Shown here piece by piece: positions 7,497 through 15,543 of a stretch of 63,789 bases of DNA. The number at the start of each line of letters is the position of its first letter. The stretch's first letter is position 1. The stretch covers positions 1 to 63,789 of IMG/VR virus record IMGVR_UViG_3300043395_000803; one strand, 5' to 3'. The stretch comes from a virus. The translations under genes were made by a program, and so were the position numbers. A model generated the notes under the pieces. It was not told where the DNA came from, ran no database searches, and saw nothing but the letters and a program-made list of their open reading frames with translations.

Positions 7497-9002
7497 TCAA
7501 TAATACGCCGCCTTGCGCGGCTGAACGAAGGGTTCATCTCTCTCGTCTGATTCGAGTTTGATCAAACCACCGGACCTAAAGCGAAGCATAGCCTGTACGG
7601 TCGAATCCACCAAGTCGTCATGCTCCGCATTTGGGAAAGCAGCCATCTGTTCGACCACCTCGTGCGCCCATCTCCGGTCTGGAATCCACACTTTTCCTGA
7701 TCTGAAGATGTCGGCCACTGAACTCAGGCGGGCAAACTTGTCATTCGGGACTTTTTTCGTCCCACGGGTGGGGGTGTACTCCGAAACAATGAGCCCCATC
7801 TGCCTCAATTCGTAAATAAGCGGGGCTCCGGCGGCTTTTGCCTCGATGAGACACACATCGGGCTCCCACTCCTTGTACATCTCGTAGGCTTTGTCCTTCA
7901 GTTCGGGAAATTCCATCCGTTTTTGGAAGGCATCCAACAAGATTAGGTGGGGATCGCGTTCATTTTCGTCCTTATTGAAGACTCCCCACGTCGTACAGGC
8001 CGAAAAGTCGGACCTTTCGTTCTTTGTGAAGGCCGTATCCCAAGATTGGATGATGAATTCGCACTGTGGAGGGTCATCTTTCTCCCAAATCTGCCACCAC
8101 TCCCGCTTGATCATTGCCCCTTCTTCGCCAGTTGGCGTTTGCTGATATTGAGCGTTCCATTTGGAGATCGGAAGTTCGGCTTTTAGGTCTTCTAAGAGGT
8201 TTAGCGGCCAGAATTCAGGCCAAAGTGGGTTCCCAGAAGGAAGAATCGCGGGGAATTCGATGACTTTCCACTCCTCATCCTTGCCTCTTTTGGCCGAATC
8301 CTTGAGAACCTGACCAATCAGGTCCCGATCCGACCACCTCGTAGCGATGATGATGATCGCTCCCCCTGGTTGAAGGCGCTGTCTGGGGCCAGAGGTGTAC
8401 CACTCATACGTTGAGTCATAAATTCCGGGGTTCCCAGCGGCCAAAGTCGCCTCTTGTTCCGAATGTGGATCATCAATGATCACCACATCCGCACCTCTAC
8501 CGGTCATGGTACCGCCTACACCAATAGCGAAATACTCCCCACGGTCATTCACAGCCCACCGGCCCGCACTCTTGGAGTCCTGCCTCAACCTTACATTCGG
8601 GAACACCTCGTGGTACTGCTCCGAATCCACCAAATTTCGGACCTTCCGGCCAAACCCAACAGCGAGTTCACTCGTATTTGAGGACTGCATCACCTTCTTG
8701 TCAGGGAACTTTCCAAGGAACCAAGCCGGAAACAGGAACGAACCAAACTCCGACTTCGTGTGCCGAGGCGGCATGCTAATAGCCAGCCTCTTAATAGACC
8801 CATCTGCTATACCCTCAAAGGCTTTTGCCACCACCGCATGGTGCCTCCCCGAGATAAACCCAGGCCACATCTTCTTCACAAAAGCCAAAAACGACCCCTG
8901 GCACTTCTCCCTCTCAAGAGCCATCTTGTACTCGTTGACCTGATGGAGCAACTTCTCCTGATCGGCCACACTCAACTGACTGATCAAATCGTCTAACTTC
9001 AT
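7497..9002 (-). CDS. terL: Terminase large subunit
   Basis: 501 residues. The start is the ATG at 9000-9002, in an ATGA overlap with the upstream gene. The ATPase part has a Walker A-like PPRHTKS (78-84), Walker B VVIIDDPH (173-180) and the coupling segment IIIIATRWSDRDLIG. The C-terminal RNase H-like nuclease shows acidic residues in IQSWDTAFT, VCLIEAKAAG and EHDDLVDS. It pumps DNA into the prohead through the portal and cuts it. The length and motif set are complete. Confidence 0.95.
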   Translation of the reverse strand: MKLDDLISQLSVADQEKLLHQVNEYKMALEREKCQGSFLAFVKKMWPGFISGRHHAVVAKAFEGIADGSIKRLAISMPPRHTKSEFGSFLFPAWFLGKFPDKKVMQSSNTSELAVGFGRKVRNLVDSEQYHEVFPNVRLRQDSKSAGRWAVNDRGEYFAIGVGGTMTGRGADVVIIDDPHSEQEATLAAGNPGIYDSTYEWYTSGPRQRLQPGGAIIIIATRWSDRDLIGQVLKDSAKRGKDEEWKVIEFPAILPSGNPLWPEFWPLNLLEDLKAELPISKWNAQYQQTPTGEEGAMIKREWWQIWEKDDPPQCEFIIQSWDTAFTKNERSDFSACTTWGVFNKDENERDPHLILLDAFQKRMEFPELKDKAYEMYKEWEPDVCLIEAKAAGAPLIYELRQMGLIVSEYTPTRGTKKVPNDKFARLSSVADIFRSGKVWIPDRRWAHEVVEQMAAFPNAEHDDLVDSTVQAMLRFRSGGLIKLESDERDEPFVQPRKAAYY

Positions 9003-9379
9003 TCCAAATTCCTGAAGTTGATGTACACAGGCCGGATCGTCCTCCCAGCCCCCTCCATCTTCTTCACCACCCCCAACTTCACCAGCCGGTTCACGATCTT
9101 GTGAACCCCACTCACCCCGCTTCTCCCAGTTACATACGCAATCTCCCTCACAGTCGGGCTGTACCCAAACCGCTTCCACCACTCATCAATCGCCAAAAAC
9201 ACTTCCTTCTGCGCCGGGCTCATCTCCATCTCCATACACTCACTCTCACTCCTGTCCCCCCTGCGAGCCCTCAATTCCCCTATCTGAACCCGTTTCCGCC
9301 TCTTATCCACATACTTATCCACAGAAACTGGGGATAACTTTTCCTCTCCGGCTGGTGCGATCTGGTGTACTTCAGTCAT
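8999..9379 (-). CDS. LexA-type winged-helix DNA-binding protein
   Basis: 126 residues. Residues 53-118 (MSPAQKEVFLAIDEWWKRFG ... SPTVREIAYVTG ... VHKIVNRLVKLGVVKKMEG) match the DNA-binding domain of LexA. The LexA protease domain is absent, so it cannot self-cleave. The ATG at 9377-9379 has no clear ribosome site; internal ATGs at 9235, 9229 or 9223, following GGAG-type sequence, would leave essentially only the domain. It sits between terS and terL with a 4-base overlap, so it could be a transcription regulator or a DNA-recognition partner of the terminase. A palindrome lies 32 bases upstream. Confidence 0.7.
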   Translation of the reverse strand: MTEVHQIAPAGEEKLSPVSVDKYVDKRRKRVQIGELRARRGDRSESECMEMEMSPAQKEVFLAIDEWWKRFGYSPTVREIAYVTGRSGVSGVHKIVNRLVKLGVVKKMEGAGRTIRPVYINFRNLE

Positions 9380-9410
9380 GCAAAGTGAGGAAAACGTTGT
9401 GATGAAACAA

Positions 9411-9438
9411 CAAACTAATGGAAATCTTCATTAGTTTG
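9411..9438. promoter_or_regulatory. Palindrome copy A (operator-like)
   Basis: A 28-base dyad with arms CAAACTAATG and CATTAGTTTG around GAAATCTT. It closes the terS gene: the right arm read on the minus strand gives the final Asn codon and TAA. It lies just upstream of the LexA-like gene. Two further copies occur at 14302-14327 and 27761-27786. The AT-rich stem without a U-tract argues against a normal terminator. Confidence 0.7.
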
Positions 9439-10252
9439 AGGTGGGTGCCTCATTTTTAGGCAAATCTAACTTTGACGGGGGGTCTCCCAAAAATGAGGGG
9501 GTGGGAGTCCCGCCAGAAAAAGAAGGGGGGGTGTCCGCAGAATTTTCGTCGTCAGCAGAGGAGGGGAAATCGGAAATGGGGTGGGGGGATGATCGTTCGT
9601 GGGGGATAGTATGTGTAGGGGGAGGGGCCACCATATCTGACGCATCGGGGGGTGGGGATAGGGTGGGGTCGACCTCCCCCCGGCTTCCGGAAAGTTCAGC
9701 CAGGAGGGAATCCGCTGCGCTGTCGATAACCTCGGCGTCATCCGCCTGGGATTTCAGCATCTCGCGCAACTGGGCCATGACTTGTGCGCGCGCGTCATCA
9801 CTTGATCGAATGGTGCGAACCTCTTTCCGCTCAGTAAATGCGGCCACCTCGGTTACCGACCCCAACACTTTGGCCGCCGCAGTAATTTGGCCGGGCTTAG
9901 ATTCCGGGTCGGTAATTACTTTCACCAGGGAATGAATCACCAGGGAACGCAGTCCTGCGGGGGTTTCATATTCCGCCGCCCTGATTGCGTGTTCTATTGC
10001 TTGGATCTCTGCACTCACCCTAGGATCGGCTGCGATGCGGTAAGGGTCGGCGCGGAGTGAATGCGGGCTGGCGTCGGCTTTGTATGCTTTGCGGTAGGCG
10101 TCCGCTTTGGTGTTTCCCTTCGCTACCTCCAGGGCGAACTTTCGCTGTTTGGGTGTTAGTTCCCGGTTTACCTCTCTTCCAAGGATTACCGAAACGGGAA
10201 CTGTATCTAGTGCGTCCTTCAATTGCTTTCGGGATAGTTTAGGGGGTTTCAT
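9431..10252 (-). CDS. terS: Terminase small subunit
   Basis: 273 residues from the ATG at 10250-10252. Residues 32-80 (LTPKQRKFALEVAKGNTKAD ... AYRKAYKAD ... RIAADPRVSAEIQAI) are the typical helix-turn-helix start of small terminase subunits, which recognise phage DNA and recruit the large subunit. After about residue 190 the protein becomes a Pro/Ser/Asp-rich, probably disordered tail, encoded by C-rich runs. No good ribosome site is seen; AAGGG lies 13 bases upstream. It is the first gene of the minus-strand late block, facing the plus-strand early genes. Confidence 0.85.
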   Translation of the reverse strand: MKPPKLSRKQLKDALDTVPVSVILGREVNRELTPKQRKFALEVAKGNTKADAYRKAYKADASPHSLRADPYRIAADPRVSAEIQAIEHAIRAAEYETPAGLRSLVIHSLVKVITDPESKPGQITAAAKVLGSVTEVAAFTERKEVRTIRSSDDARAQVMAQLREMLKSQADDAEVIDSAADSLLAELSGSRGEVDPTLSPPPDASDMVAPPPTHTIPHERSSPHPISDFPSSADDENSADTPPSFSGGTPTPSFLGDPPSKLDLPKNEAPTSN

Positions 10253-10439
10253 ACTGAGCCGCTGCCCTTCGGGCTGAACCAAACCGCCGCCATCATAGGT
10301 GAACAAGTGGAGAACATCAATAGCCCGCGCCTATCGCCCGGCCCGCACCGATAAAAACAATTCAATGGACTGGTGCATCCTGACTGCTACATTGTCACCC
10401 GTGCTGACTGTTAGCACCAACCCGAAAGGATCGCTCACT
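10253..10439. promoter_or_regulatory. Divergent intergenic region
   Basis: 187 bases between terS (minus) and the first early gene (plus), so promoters for both directions are expected here. I see a near-identical direct repeat CTGACTGCTA (10380-10389) and CTGACTGTTA (10404-10413) set 24 bases apart, and a short dyad GTGCT/AGCAC (10401-10417). TTGTCA at 10392-10397 could be a -35 box, but no convincing -10 box follows. Promoter function is inferred from gene orientation. Confidence 0.4.
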
Positions 10440-10688
10440 ATGTCATCCCTCATCGTTGTCACCTACCGCAAGCCCACCGACACAAGGGGCGCGCGGCTGC
10501 GCGTGACTTGCGGCGACTTCAAGCCCCAAACCCTGGCCTATCCCTACGGATATGACGGGTTCCGGGCATTTGAATGCGCCGCCCGCACCTATGCCGACTC
10601 TATGGGTTGGCATGGAATCAATCTCGCCGGCGGTTGGATCGGCACGGGTTCCGCCGGGTTCGCCCTTGTCCCCTACTCCACCAAGTGA
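10440..10688 (+). CDS. Small hypothetical protein
   Basis: 82 residues from the ATG at 10440-10442, after AAAGGA; a longer upstream reading is less likely. It begins MSSLIVVTYRKPTDTRGARL and has a central FRAFECAARTYADSMGW helix. Small, soluble and of unknown function. First gene of the early plus-strand run. Confidence 0.65.
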   Translation: MSSLIVVTYRKPTDTRGARLRVTCGDFKPQTLAYPYGYDGFRAFECAARTYADSMGWHGINLAGGWIGTGSAGFALVPYSTK

Positions 10689-10699
10689 AAGGAAACACC

Positions 10700-11107
10700 A
10701 TGCAAACCGAATTCCCTACCCTGCGCGACAAAATCCGCGCCGAATCCGCTGCCCGCGCTGCCCGCAATGCCGGATTCGAAGCCCTGGCGATTGAAGCCCA
10801 CGCCGCAGGACTGCGCGCCGTTGCGGAAACCGAATGCACCCCTATGGCCGTTTCAGATGGCCGCAACTTGTGGGTTGTCAATGATGGGCCGTGCGGCTTC
10901 GCCTGGGTCAAAGTGCCCGCGAATTCCGCTTTTGGCCGTTGGGCACTCAAGCGCGAACTGTTCCGCAAGTCCATCAGCGGGGGCGCGATGTTGTGGGTGA
11001 CTGATTTCAATCAGTCCCATCAGCGGAAACAAGCATATGCCCACGCATATGCGGAAACCCTCCGCGCCGCAGGGATTGAAGCATTCGCCGATTCCCGGCT
11101 CGACTGA
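10700..11107 (+). CDS. Hypothetical protein
   Basis: 135 residues from the ATG at 10700-10702 with AAAGGA upstream. It is Ala-rich and helical at the N-terminus, with a Trp-containing middle (DGRNLWVVNDGPCGFAWVK). No family recognised. Confidence 0.65.
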   Translation: MQTEFPTLRDKIRAESAARAARNAGFEALAIEAHAAGLRAVAETECTPMAVSDGRNLWVVNDGPCGFAWVKVPANSAFGRWALKRELFRKSISGGAMLWVTDFNQSHQRKQAYAHAYAETLRAAGIEAFADSRLD

Positions 11108-11120
11108 AAAGGGGCGCGCC

Positions 11121-11261
11121 ATGATTCGAGTCGCAATCCTGGCCGCTTCCGCCTTTGTGGCGGTTGTGGCCCTTTCCATTGTGTGGCCCTATGACTGCGC
11201 CACCGATACCGAATGCGAAGCCGCCGAAGCCGCACGTTGTCTCATTCTCTGCGAAAGGTAA
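11121..11261 (+). CDS. Small membrane protein, Cys-rich tail
   Basis: 46 residues after AAAAGGGG. Residues 3-22 (RVAILAASAFVAVVALSIVW) form a hydrophobic segment that could be a membrane anchor or a signal sequence. The short remainder holds four Cys and many Ala/Glu. No family recognised. Confidence 0.5.
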   Translation: MIRVAILAASAFVAVVALSIVWPYDCATDTECEAAEAARCLILCER

Positions 11262-11264
11262 CCC

Positions 11265-11570
11265 ATGAACACCCACACTCCCGGCCCGTGGGCGCAAGCC
11301 CAGTATTCGCCCGCCGATGTTGTAGCAGGCGAAAAAATCATGGTCGCGTCGGCCCGCTATGGGCTGAACGATGTTTCCCGCGAACAAGCAATTGCAAACG
11401 CCCGCCTTATCGCTGCCGCGCCGGAACTGCTGGCCGCCGTTCGGGGCTTGCTCATTTGCGTTTGGCCGCGCGGCGATGCCGAAACGCTCGACGCATACGA
11501 AACCCGCACGGCCATGCTCAAAGATCAAATTGCTAGGGCCGATGCCGCTATCGCCAAGGCCACAACCTAA
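11265..11570 (+). CDS. Conserved phage protein (HTPGPW ... NARLIAAAPELL type)
   Basis: 101 residues. It carries the two signatures of a protein type widespread in phages and prophages: NTHTPGPW at the N-terminus and AIANARLIAAAPELLAAV in the middle, followed by a helical tail. Function unknown. It starts 3 bases after the previous stop. Confidence 0.7.
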   Translation: MNTHTPGPWAQAQYSPADVVAGEKIMVASARYGLNDVSREQAIANARLIAAAPELLAAVRGLLICVWPRGDAETLDAYETRTAMLKDQIARADAAIAKATT

Positions 11571-11585
11571 CCCGGAGCCCTCAAC

Positions 11586-12251
11586 ATGGAAACCCTCGAA
11601 CAATTGCAAGCCCGCCACGCCGCCGAACTCCAAAAAGCCGCCGCCGCGCAAGCCCTCGCCGCCGAACTCCCGCGCGAACCCCTGCGCGTCATGGACACCC
11701 GGGATGCATGGTGGATTACCTACAAAACGCCGAACCCTGCCGCCGTGGCCGATATCGTGCGCGCCTTCGCGCCGCTGATCGTGCCGACTCTCGAATGGCG
11801 CGACGGGGTTTTATATCGCCAGCCCTTGGAACTCTACCCGGAGGGAATGCGCGAACGCGCAAACGCCGAGGGGCGCGAGGTTGTTTTCTCCCTGGACACG
11901 CACCAGGGGCGCGGGTTTGGCCCGTCGGTCAAATTTTGGTTTTATGCCCGCACCCCGTCGGGTGCGTTTGTCCGGGTGCATTGTGAACTGCCCGATTCCT
12001 ACCGAGCCGGGGCGCGATTGACCGCGCCTAAGTTTGACTCGCACGGCCACCCCACGGGTGACGGGAAAGCCGAGCCGAATCTAACCCTTCGGTCAATCTT
12101 TCACGACTCCATCGCGTGGAGCCCGAACACGCGCGGCTTAGATGCCCGCTACACCTACACCCTTTGCGATGATGGCCCCGAATACCGGGAAACGCTCGAA
12201 ATTCTGAACAACGCCGAATTGGCCGCTATGTGGCCGGGAGCGGGCGCATGA
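11586..12251 (+). CDS. Hypothetical protein
   Basis: 221 residues: an Ala/Gln-rich N-terminal helix, then a mixed region with KFWFYARTPSGAFVRVHCEL and LDARYTYTLCDDGPEYRETL. The stop overlaps the next start in ATGA. No family recognised. Confidence 0.65.
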   Translation: METLEQLQARHAAELQKAAAAQALAAELPREPLRVMDTRDAWWITYKTPNPAAVADIVRAFAPLIVPTLEWRDGVLYRQPLELYPEGMRERANAEGREVVFSLDTHQGRGFGPSVKFWFYARTPSGAFVRVHCELPDSYRAGARLTAPKFDSHGHPTGDGKAEPNLTLRSIFHDSIAWSPNTRGLDARYTYTLCDDGPEYRETLEILNNAELAAMWPGAGA

Positions 12252-12925
12252 ACTATTCATTTACCAGGGTATCGCAAAATGCGAAAACCGGGCCGATTCC
12301 CGTCACCAGTACCGAGCGGGCATCATGCCCGCCATCGTGCGCGCACTATCGAACCTCATGCTATGCCGAGGATTTTTACACCCGGCTTCATTGGAATCGA
12401 CTAGACCGCGCCGGGCTCAATTTGTCGCAACTGGCCGCGAGAATCGCCGCACTTCCACCGGGTCAATTGTGGCGAATGAATGTTTCGGGTGACCTACCGG
12501 GCGCGGGCGAGACTGTCGACCCCGTGGCCCTGGGTGAAATTGTCCGGGCGAATCGCGGGCGAAGGGGGTTCACCTACACCCACAAGAAAACGCAAAAGGC
12601 TATCGAGTGGGCGCGCCACGCGACTATGTGGGGGTTCACGGTCAACCTATCCGCCGACGACGCGGGCGAAGCCGATGCACTGGCAGTGCATGGGCTCCCC
12701 GTCGTTTGCGTTGTCCCGATGGACACGCCGAAGCATTCCGCAACCCCCGAGGGTCGCCCGATTGTGGTTTGCCCCGCGCAAACCGTCGAAGGTATGGACT
12801 GCGCGAATTGCGGTCTATGCCAACGGGCGAACCGCTCCACGATTATCGGATTCCGGGCGCATGGTGCGCGCGCCAGGATGGCCGACGAAAAAGCGCGCCG
12901 AGTCATTCCAATTTTGAGAGGATAA
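12248..12925 (+). CDS. Cys-rich phage protein, possibly GP88/DUF7227-like
   Basis: 225 residues from the ATG at 12248-12250. Two Cys clusters stand out: ASCPPSCAHYRTSCYAE near residues 25-41 and CPAQTVEGMDCANCGLC near 178-194. Between them is a motif-rich core (LPPGQLWRMNVSGDLPG, GRRGFTYTHKK). The arrangement resembles mycobacteriophage Gp88-like proteins whose Cys probably bind metal. That is recalled similarity only; function unknown. It overlaps the previous gene by 4 bases. Confidence 0.6.
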   Translation: MNYSFTRVSQNAKTGPIPVTSTERASCPPSCAHYRTSCYAEDFYTRLHWNRLDRAGLNLSQLAARIAALPPGQLWRMNVSGDLPGAGETVDPVALGEIVRANRGRRGFTYTHKKTQKAIEWARHATMWGFTVNLSADDAGEADALAVHGLPVVCVVPMDTPKHSATPEGRPIVVCPAQTVEGMDCANCGLCQRANRSTIIGFRAHGARARMADEKARRVIPILRG

Positions 12926-12927
12926 AC

Positions 12928-13116
12928 ATGGACACAACACCCCCAAAAGGTTTCGAGCGCATCCCATTGTGGGATGAGAAGCGCACCCAGTTTTCCCATT
13001 ACCGAAAGATTCCGCACGGGTGGGATTACTGGCGAGAGCGCCAGCCTCACCAGTTTCAGCGCGAAGTGTGGACATCCGATGCCGCGCGATGCATCACAAC
13101 CCACAAATTGCCATGA
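12928..13116 (+). CDS. Small hypothetical protein
   Basis: 62 residues, aromatic and basic (DYWRERQPHQFQREVW), after AGAGGA at good spacing. The stop overlaps the next ATG. Function unknown. Confidence 0.6.
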   Translation: MDTTPPKGFERIPLWDEKRTQFSHYRKIPHGWDYWRERQPHQFQREVWTSDAARCITTHKLP

Positions 13117-13280
13117 GTCCCGCCGATTTCATCCGCGCCGGGTATCGCCTGGAGCGTGCCCGGACAGCATCAACCTATGCCGCCGCATTGGAGCGAGTGC
13201 GCGCCATGCTCCGCGAGGCCGACGATAAAACAGAGGCGCGCTACCTCATCGAACGGGGCCGAAAGGAGGCCAGGACATGA
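13113..13280 (+). CDS. Small helical hypothetical protein
   Basis: 55 residues from the ATG at 13113-13115 in an ATGA overlap. It begins MSPADFIRAGYRLERARTAS and is Arg/Ala-rich and helical throughout. Function unknown. Confidence 0.6.
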   Translation: MSPADFIRAGYRLERARTASTYAAALERVRAMLREADDKTEARYLIERGRKEART

Positions 13281-13447
13281 AAAGAGAATGGTTAGAGATG
13301 CTGCGAGAGATGCGAAGCGAAGGCTACGCCGTGATCGTATGGACTCCCGAGGAACTTGGAGAGACTGACCGCGAATGGGTGGAGGATTGCTCCATCAGTT
13401 ACGGCAACGAATACCTGATACCGCAAGAGGCGACCAATGAAGATTGA
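13277..13447 (+). CDS. Small conserved phage protein
   Basis: 56 residues, MKREWLEMLREMRSEGYAVI onwards, containing the phrase YAVIVWTPEELG and, further on, GNEYLI. I know this type from other phage genomes without a function. It overlaps its neighbours by 4 and 11 bases. Confidence 0.65.
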   Translation: MKREWLEMLREMRSEGYAVIVWTPEELGETDREWVEDCSISYGNEYLIPQEATNED

Positions 13448-13733
13448 ACTACAGAACTTCAAGCATTCCGACTGGGCCAGCGAGGAAACCGACTGCTTCC
13501 GCGCCGACCTATGGATTGACGGAAAGTGGTTTGGAGAAGTGTCAAACGACGGGCATGGGGGCGGGCATCGATACACCAACCCAGCCGCGCGCCGGGTTCT
13601 CGACGCCGAGGCTGAGAGACTGCCGTCGTTTGTTTACGAAATGAACGGGGTCACACTGACGATCCCGCATGACGCCGATTCCCTGGTATCGAGACTTGTG
13701 AACCAACAACTTGACGCGAAAGTGAGGCACTGA
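13437..13733 (+). CDS. Hypothetical protein
   Basis: 98 residues: MKIELQNFKHSDWASEETDC, then a beta-rich middle with FGEVSNDGHGGGHRY and a helical end. The His/Gly cluster might bind metal, but nothing further supports that. It overlaps the previous gene by 11 bases. Confidence 0.65.
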   Translation: MKIELQNFKHSDWASEETDCFRADLWIDGKWFGEVSNDGHGGGHRYTNPAARRVLDAEAERLPSFVYEMNGVTLTIPHDADSLVSRLVNQQLDAKVRH

Positions 13734-13734
13734 A

Positions 13735-14097
13735 ATGGGATTCTTTTCTAAAACCTGCGCCAAGACGCACCTACCCATCGTGGCCGAGCCCGTGGGCATC
13801 CCGAAACTCAACCGAGTGGTTGCCCTGCTGCCCGACGGGCGGAAATTCACCGGGTCATACGACGGTTACGGACGGGTCGATGGGCATGATGAAGTTGCCG
13901 AGGCATGGGACAAGGTGAAGTTTGTTCTTGAGGCTTACTACGAAGGCGAGGAATACAAAGACCTCGGGAAATCGGGCGTCGAATTGGGGCAGGGCTATTT
14001 CATGGACAGAAAATTCCTGCACCATTGTTTGCTCAATGGGCCGTTCAAAGATCGAGCGGCATACACCCGCGCCTTCAAACGACTGGCGAACTGGTGA
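13735..14097 (+). CDS. Hypothetical protein
   Basis: 120 residues. MGFFSKTCAKTHLPIVAEP resembles the start of conserved phage proteins in which a CAKTHLP-like motif is followed by a VVALLPDGRKFTGSYDGYGR strand pair. No function known. Confidence 0.65.
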   Translation: MGFFSKTCAKTHLPIVAEPVGIPKLNRVVALLPDGRKFTGSYDGYGRVDGHDEVAEAWDKVKFVLEAYYEGEEYKDLGKSGVELGQGYFMDRKFLHHCLLNGPFKDRAAYTRAFKRLANW

Positions 14098-14279
14098 TGA
14101 CTGCTCAAGAGATTGACGACCTCGCGCGCGAAGCACTCGATGCCGCCGCGCGCCTCATCCAAGACCGGCTAGGCGTCCTGACGGGCGACCTCGCCGGGCT
14201 CTACTTCACAGGACAAACCTATGACCACACCATCGCAACCCTCGCCGGATACATCAAAGCCGAACTCTCCGAAGCCTGA
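14097..14279 (+). CDS. Small helical hypothetical protein
   Basis: 60 residues from the ATG at 14097-14099, overlapping the previous stop by one base. Acidic and helical (QEIDDLAREALDAAARLIQD). Last gene before an intergenic stretch with two inverted repeats. Confidence 0.6.
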   Translation: MTAQEIDDLAREALDAAARLIQDRLGVLTGDLAGLYFTGQTYDHTIATLAGYIKAELSEA

Positions 14280-14282
14280 CAA

Positions 14283-14302
14283 TTGGCCTTTCCCAAGGCC
14301 AA
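14283..14302. other. Short hairpin TTGGCCTT/AAGGCCAA
   Basis: An 8-bp perfect stem with a TCCC loop, 3 bases after the preceding stop codon. No U-tract follows on either strand, so termination would be weak or would need help. It abuts palindrome copy B. Confidence 0.5.
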
Positions 14303-14327
14303 AACTAATGGAAATTTCCATTAGTTT
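14302..14327. promoter_or_regulatory. Palindrome copy B (operator-like)
   Basis: A perfect 26-base palindrome with arms AAACTAATGGAAA and TTTCCATTAGTTT. It is followed at once by GGAGG, the ribosome site of the next gene, so a protein bound here could block both transcription and the message start. The sequence is shared with copies A and C. Confidence 0.7.
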
Positions 14328-14338
14328 GGAGGACGACC

Positions 14339-14539
14339 ATGCTCCCGAATGAGCACCATCCACTAACGGAGGCGTATCTGCGGAGTGTAAGCGTTCGCTC
14401 ACATGATGCGCTTCGAGAGGTATCGAGACTGATCTCGCACCTCGAAAAAATGTGTGACGAGGTGACTGTTGCCCAGTGCAAACTCGCCGCCGAAGTTTTG
14501 CTAGAGCGTGCCCCCAGGGCTATGATCGGGCATGGCTGA
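14339..14539 (+). CDS. Small hypothetical protein
   Basis: 66 residues, helical (VSRLISHLEKMCDEVTVAQC), with GGAGG 8 bases before the ATG. It lies directly downstream of palindrome B, which may control it. Function unknown. Confidence 0.6.
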   Translation: MLPNEHHPLTEAYLRSVSVRSHDALREVSRLISHLEKMCDEVTVAQCKLAAEVLLERAPRAMIGHG

Positions 14540-14732
14540 CAAGCAAATCTTCAGCGTCTACATCCTAGAGGATGAGGATGGGAGCGTGCGTGTCTTGGCG
14601 TCCAGCCAGGGCGCGCCCGGCAAAGCCTTTGAGGTTGGCCTTGAGATCATGGCAAACCTCAAGGCCGCAGAGTGTGAGCACCCCGATATGCTCACAGTCT
14701 CTCCCATCATCTGCTCGGAATCCCGGCAGTAA
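14532..14732 (+). CDS. Small hypothetical protein
   Basis: 66 residues, MADKQIFSVYILEDEDGSVR, acidic with a beta-strand start. It overlaps the previous gene by 8 bases and the convergent primase gene by 26 bases. Function unknown. Confidence 0.6.
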   Translation: MADKQIFSVYILEDEDGSVRVLASSQGAPGKAFEVGLEIMANLKAAECEHPDMLTVSPIICSESRQ

Positions 14733-15543
14733 TCATCGCCTTGTGCAAGGCCGTTGCCGCCTTGAAAAGACCCACTTGCCGGTGGAAATCGTTGAAGTCC
14801 TGGCCCGGCGTCGGGGGCATGAAGTAAGGCCACCCCGTTTCCTGCGCCGCCTTCTCCCCGGTCTTGCTCTCATCGTTGTCGGCCACAACGAAGCCGCGAG
14901 GGTAACGACTCGCCAACTTGACGAGATTCCCGGCAGAGAACGCGATATGCAGGGTGTACCGACGCTTCATCGAAGCCAAGGCCGCGCGTACCGATAGCGC
15001 CGTCGCGTACCCTTCCACCAATAAATGTGGCCCTTTGTTGTCGATAAGGTACTCCGCGCCCGTGGTGCGCTGACCCAGCAGGAACTTCTTGCTCCCGTCC
15101 TCACGGATCATTTGGCATCCGACGATCCGGCCATCGACGCGCATGGGGATGACGAGAATCTGCTCACCCTCGCTGACCCACACATTGCCGTAGTCCTCCT
15201 CGAAGCCCTTGGCCTTGAGGTAGGCGTGTCTTGCGGTCTGACATTCCTTGAGAATCCACGCCGCTTTCCTGGCTGCACTTTCCTGCTGCTGCCTGCGCCG
15301 CTGCTCCGCTTGCTCTGTGGCCCGGCGAATCTTTGCCATGTCCACGCCAGCGTCAGACTTCCAGACCACCACATCCTGATTGACCGCCCAGTTTTGCAGG
15401 AAAGCATGGTCGCCCATGAACTTGACCGCCCCGTTGCGTTTGTTGGGGTGATCCTCGGTGCGATACCGACGCCACACCCCAATCGGAGGTACGGAATCCA
15501 ACATGATGCCCATCGAACGGGCAAAGGTTACAAGGTCGCTCAT
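14707..15543 (-). CDS. Toprim-domain DNA primase
   Basis: 278 residues. The Toprim fold is shown by LLVEGYATALSV (176-182 carry the catalytic Glu) and FVVADNDES (219-224, Asp-x-Asp), followed by a GQDFND motif common in phage primases. The N-terminal part (WRRYRTEDHPNKRNGAVKFM) resembles the non-zinc front half of primase-helicase proteins. It synthesises RNA primers for phage replication and is encoded in an ATGA overlap with the helicase gene. No fused helicase domain, so the two functions are split. Confidence 0.8.
   Translation of the reverse strand: MSDLVTFARSMGIMLDSVPPIGVWRRYRTEDHPNKRNGAVKFMGDHAFLQNWAVNQDVVVWKSDAGVDMAKIRRATEQAEQRRRQQQESAARKAAWILKECQTARHAYLKAKGFEEDYGNVWVSEGEQILVIPMRVDGRIVGCQMIREDGSKKFLLGQRTTGAEYLIDNKGPHLLVEGYATALSVRAALASMKRRYTLHIAFSAGNLVKLASRYPRGFVVADNDESKTGEKAAQETGWPYFMPPTPGQDFNDFHRQVGLFKAATALHKAMITAGIPSR

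Noticed and set aside
14283-14302. Intrinsic terminator
   Set aside because: The hairpin is good but no U-tract follows on either strand.
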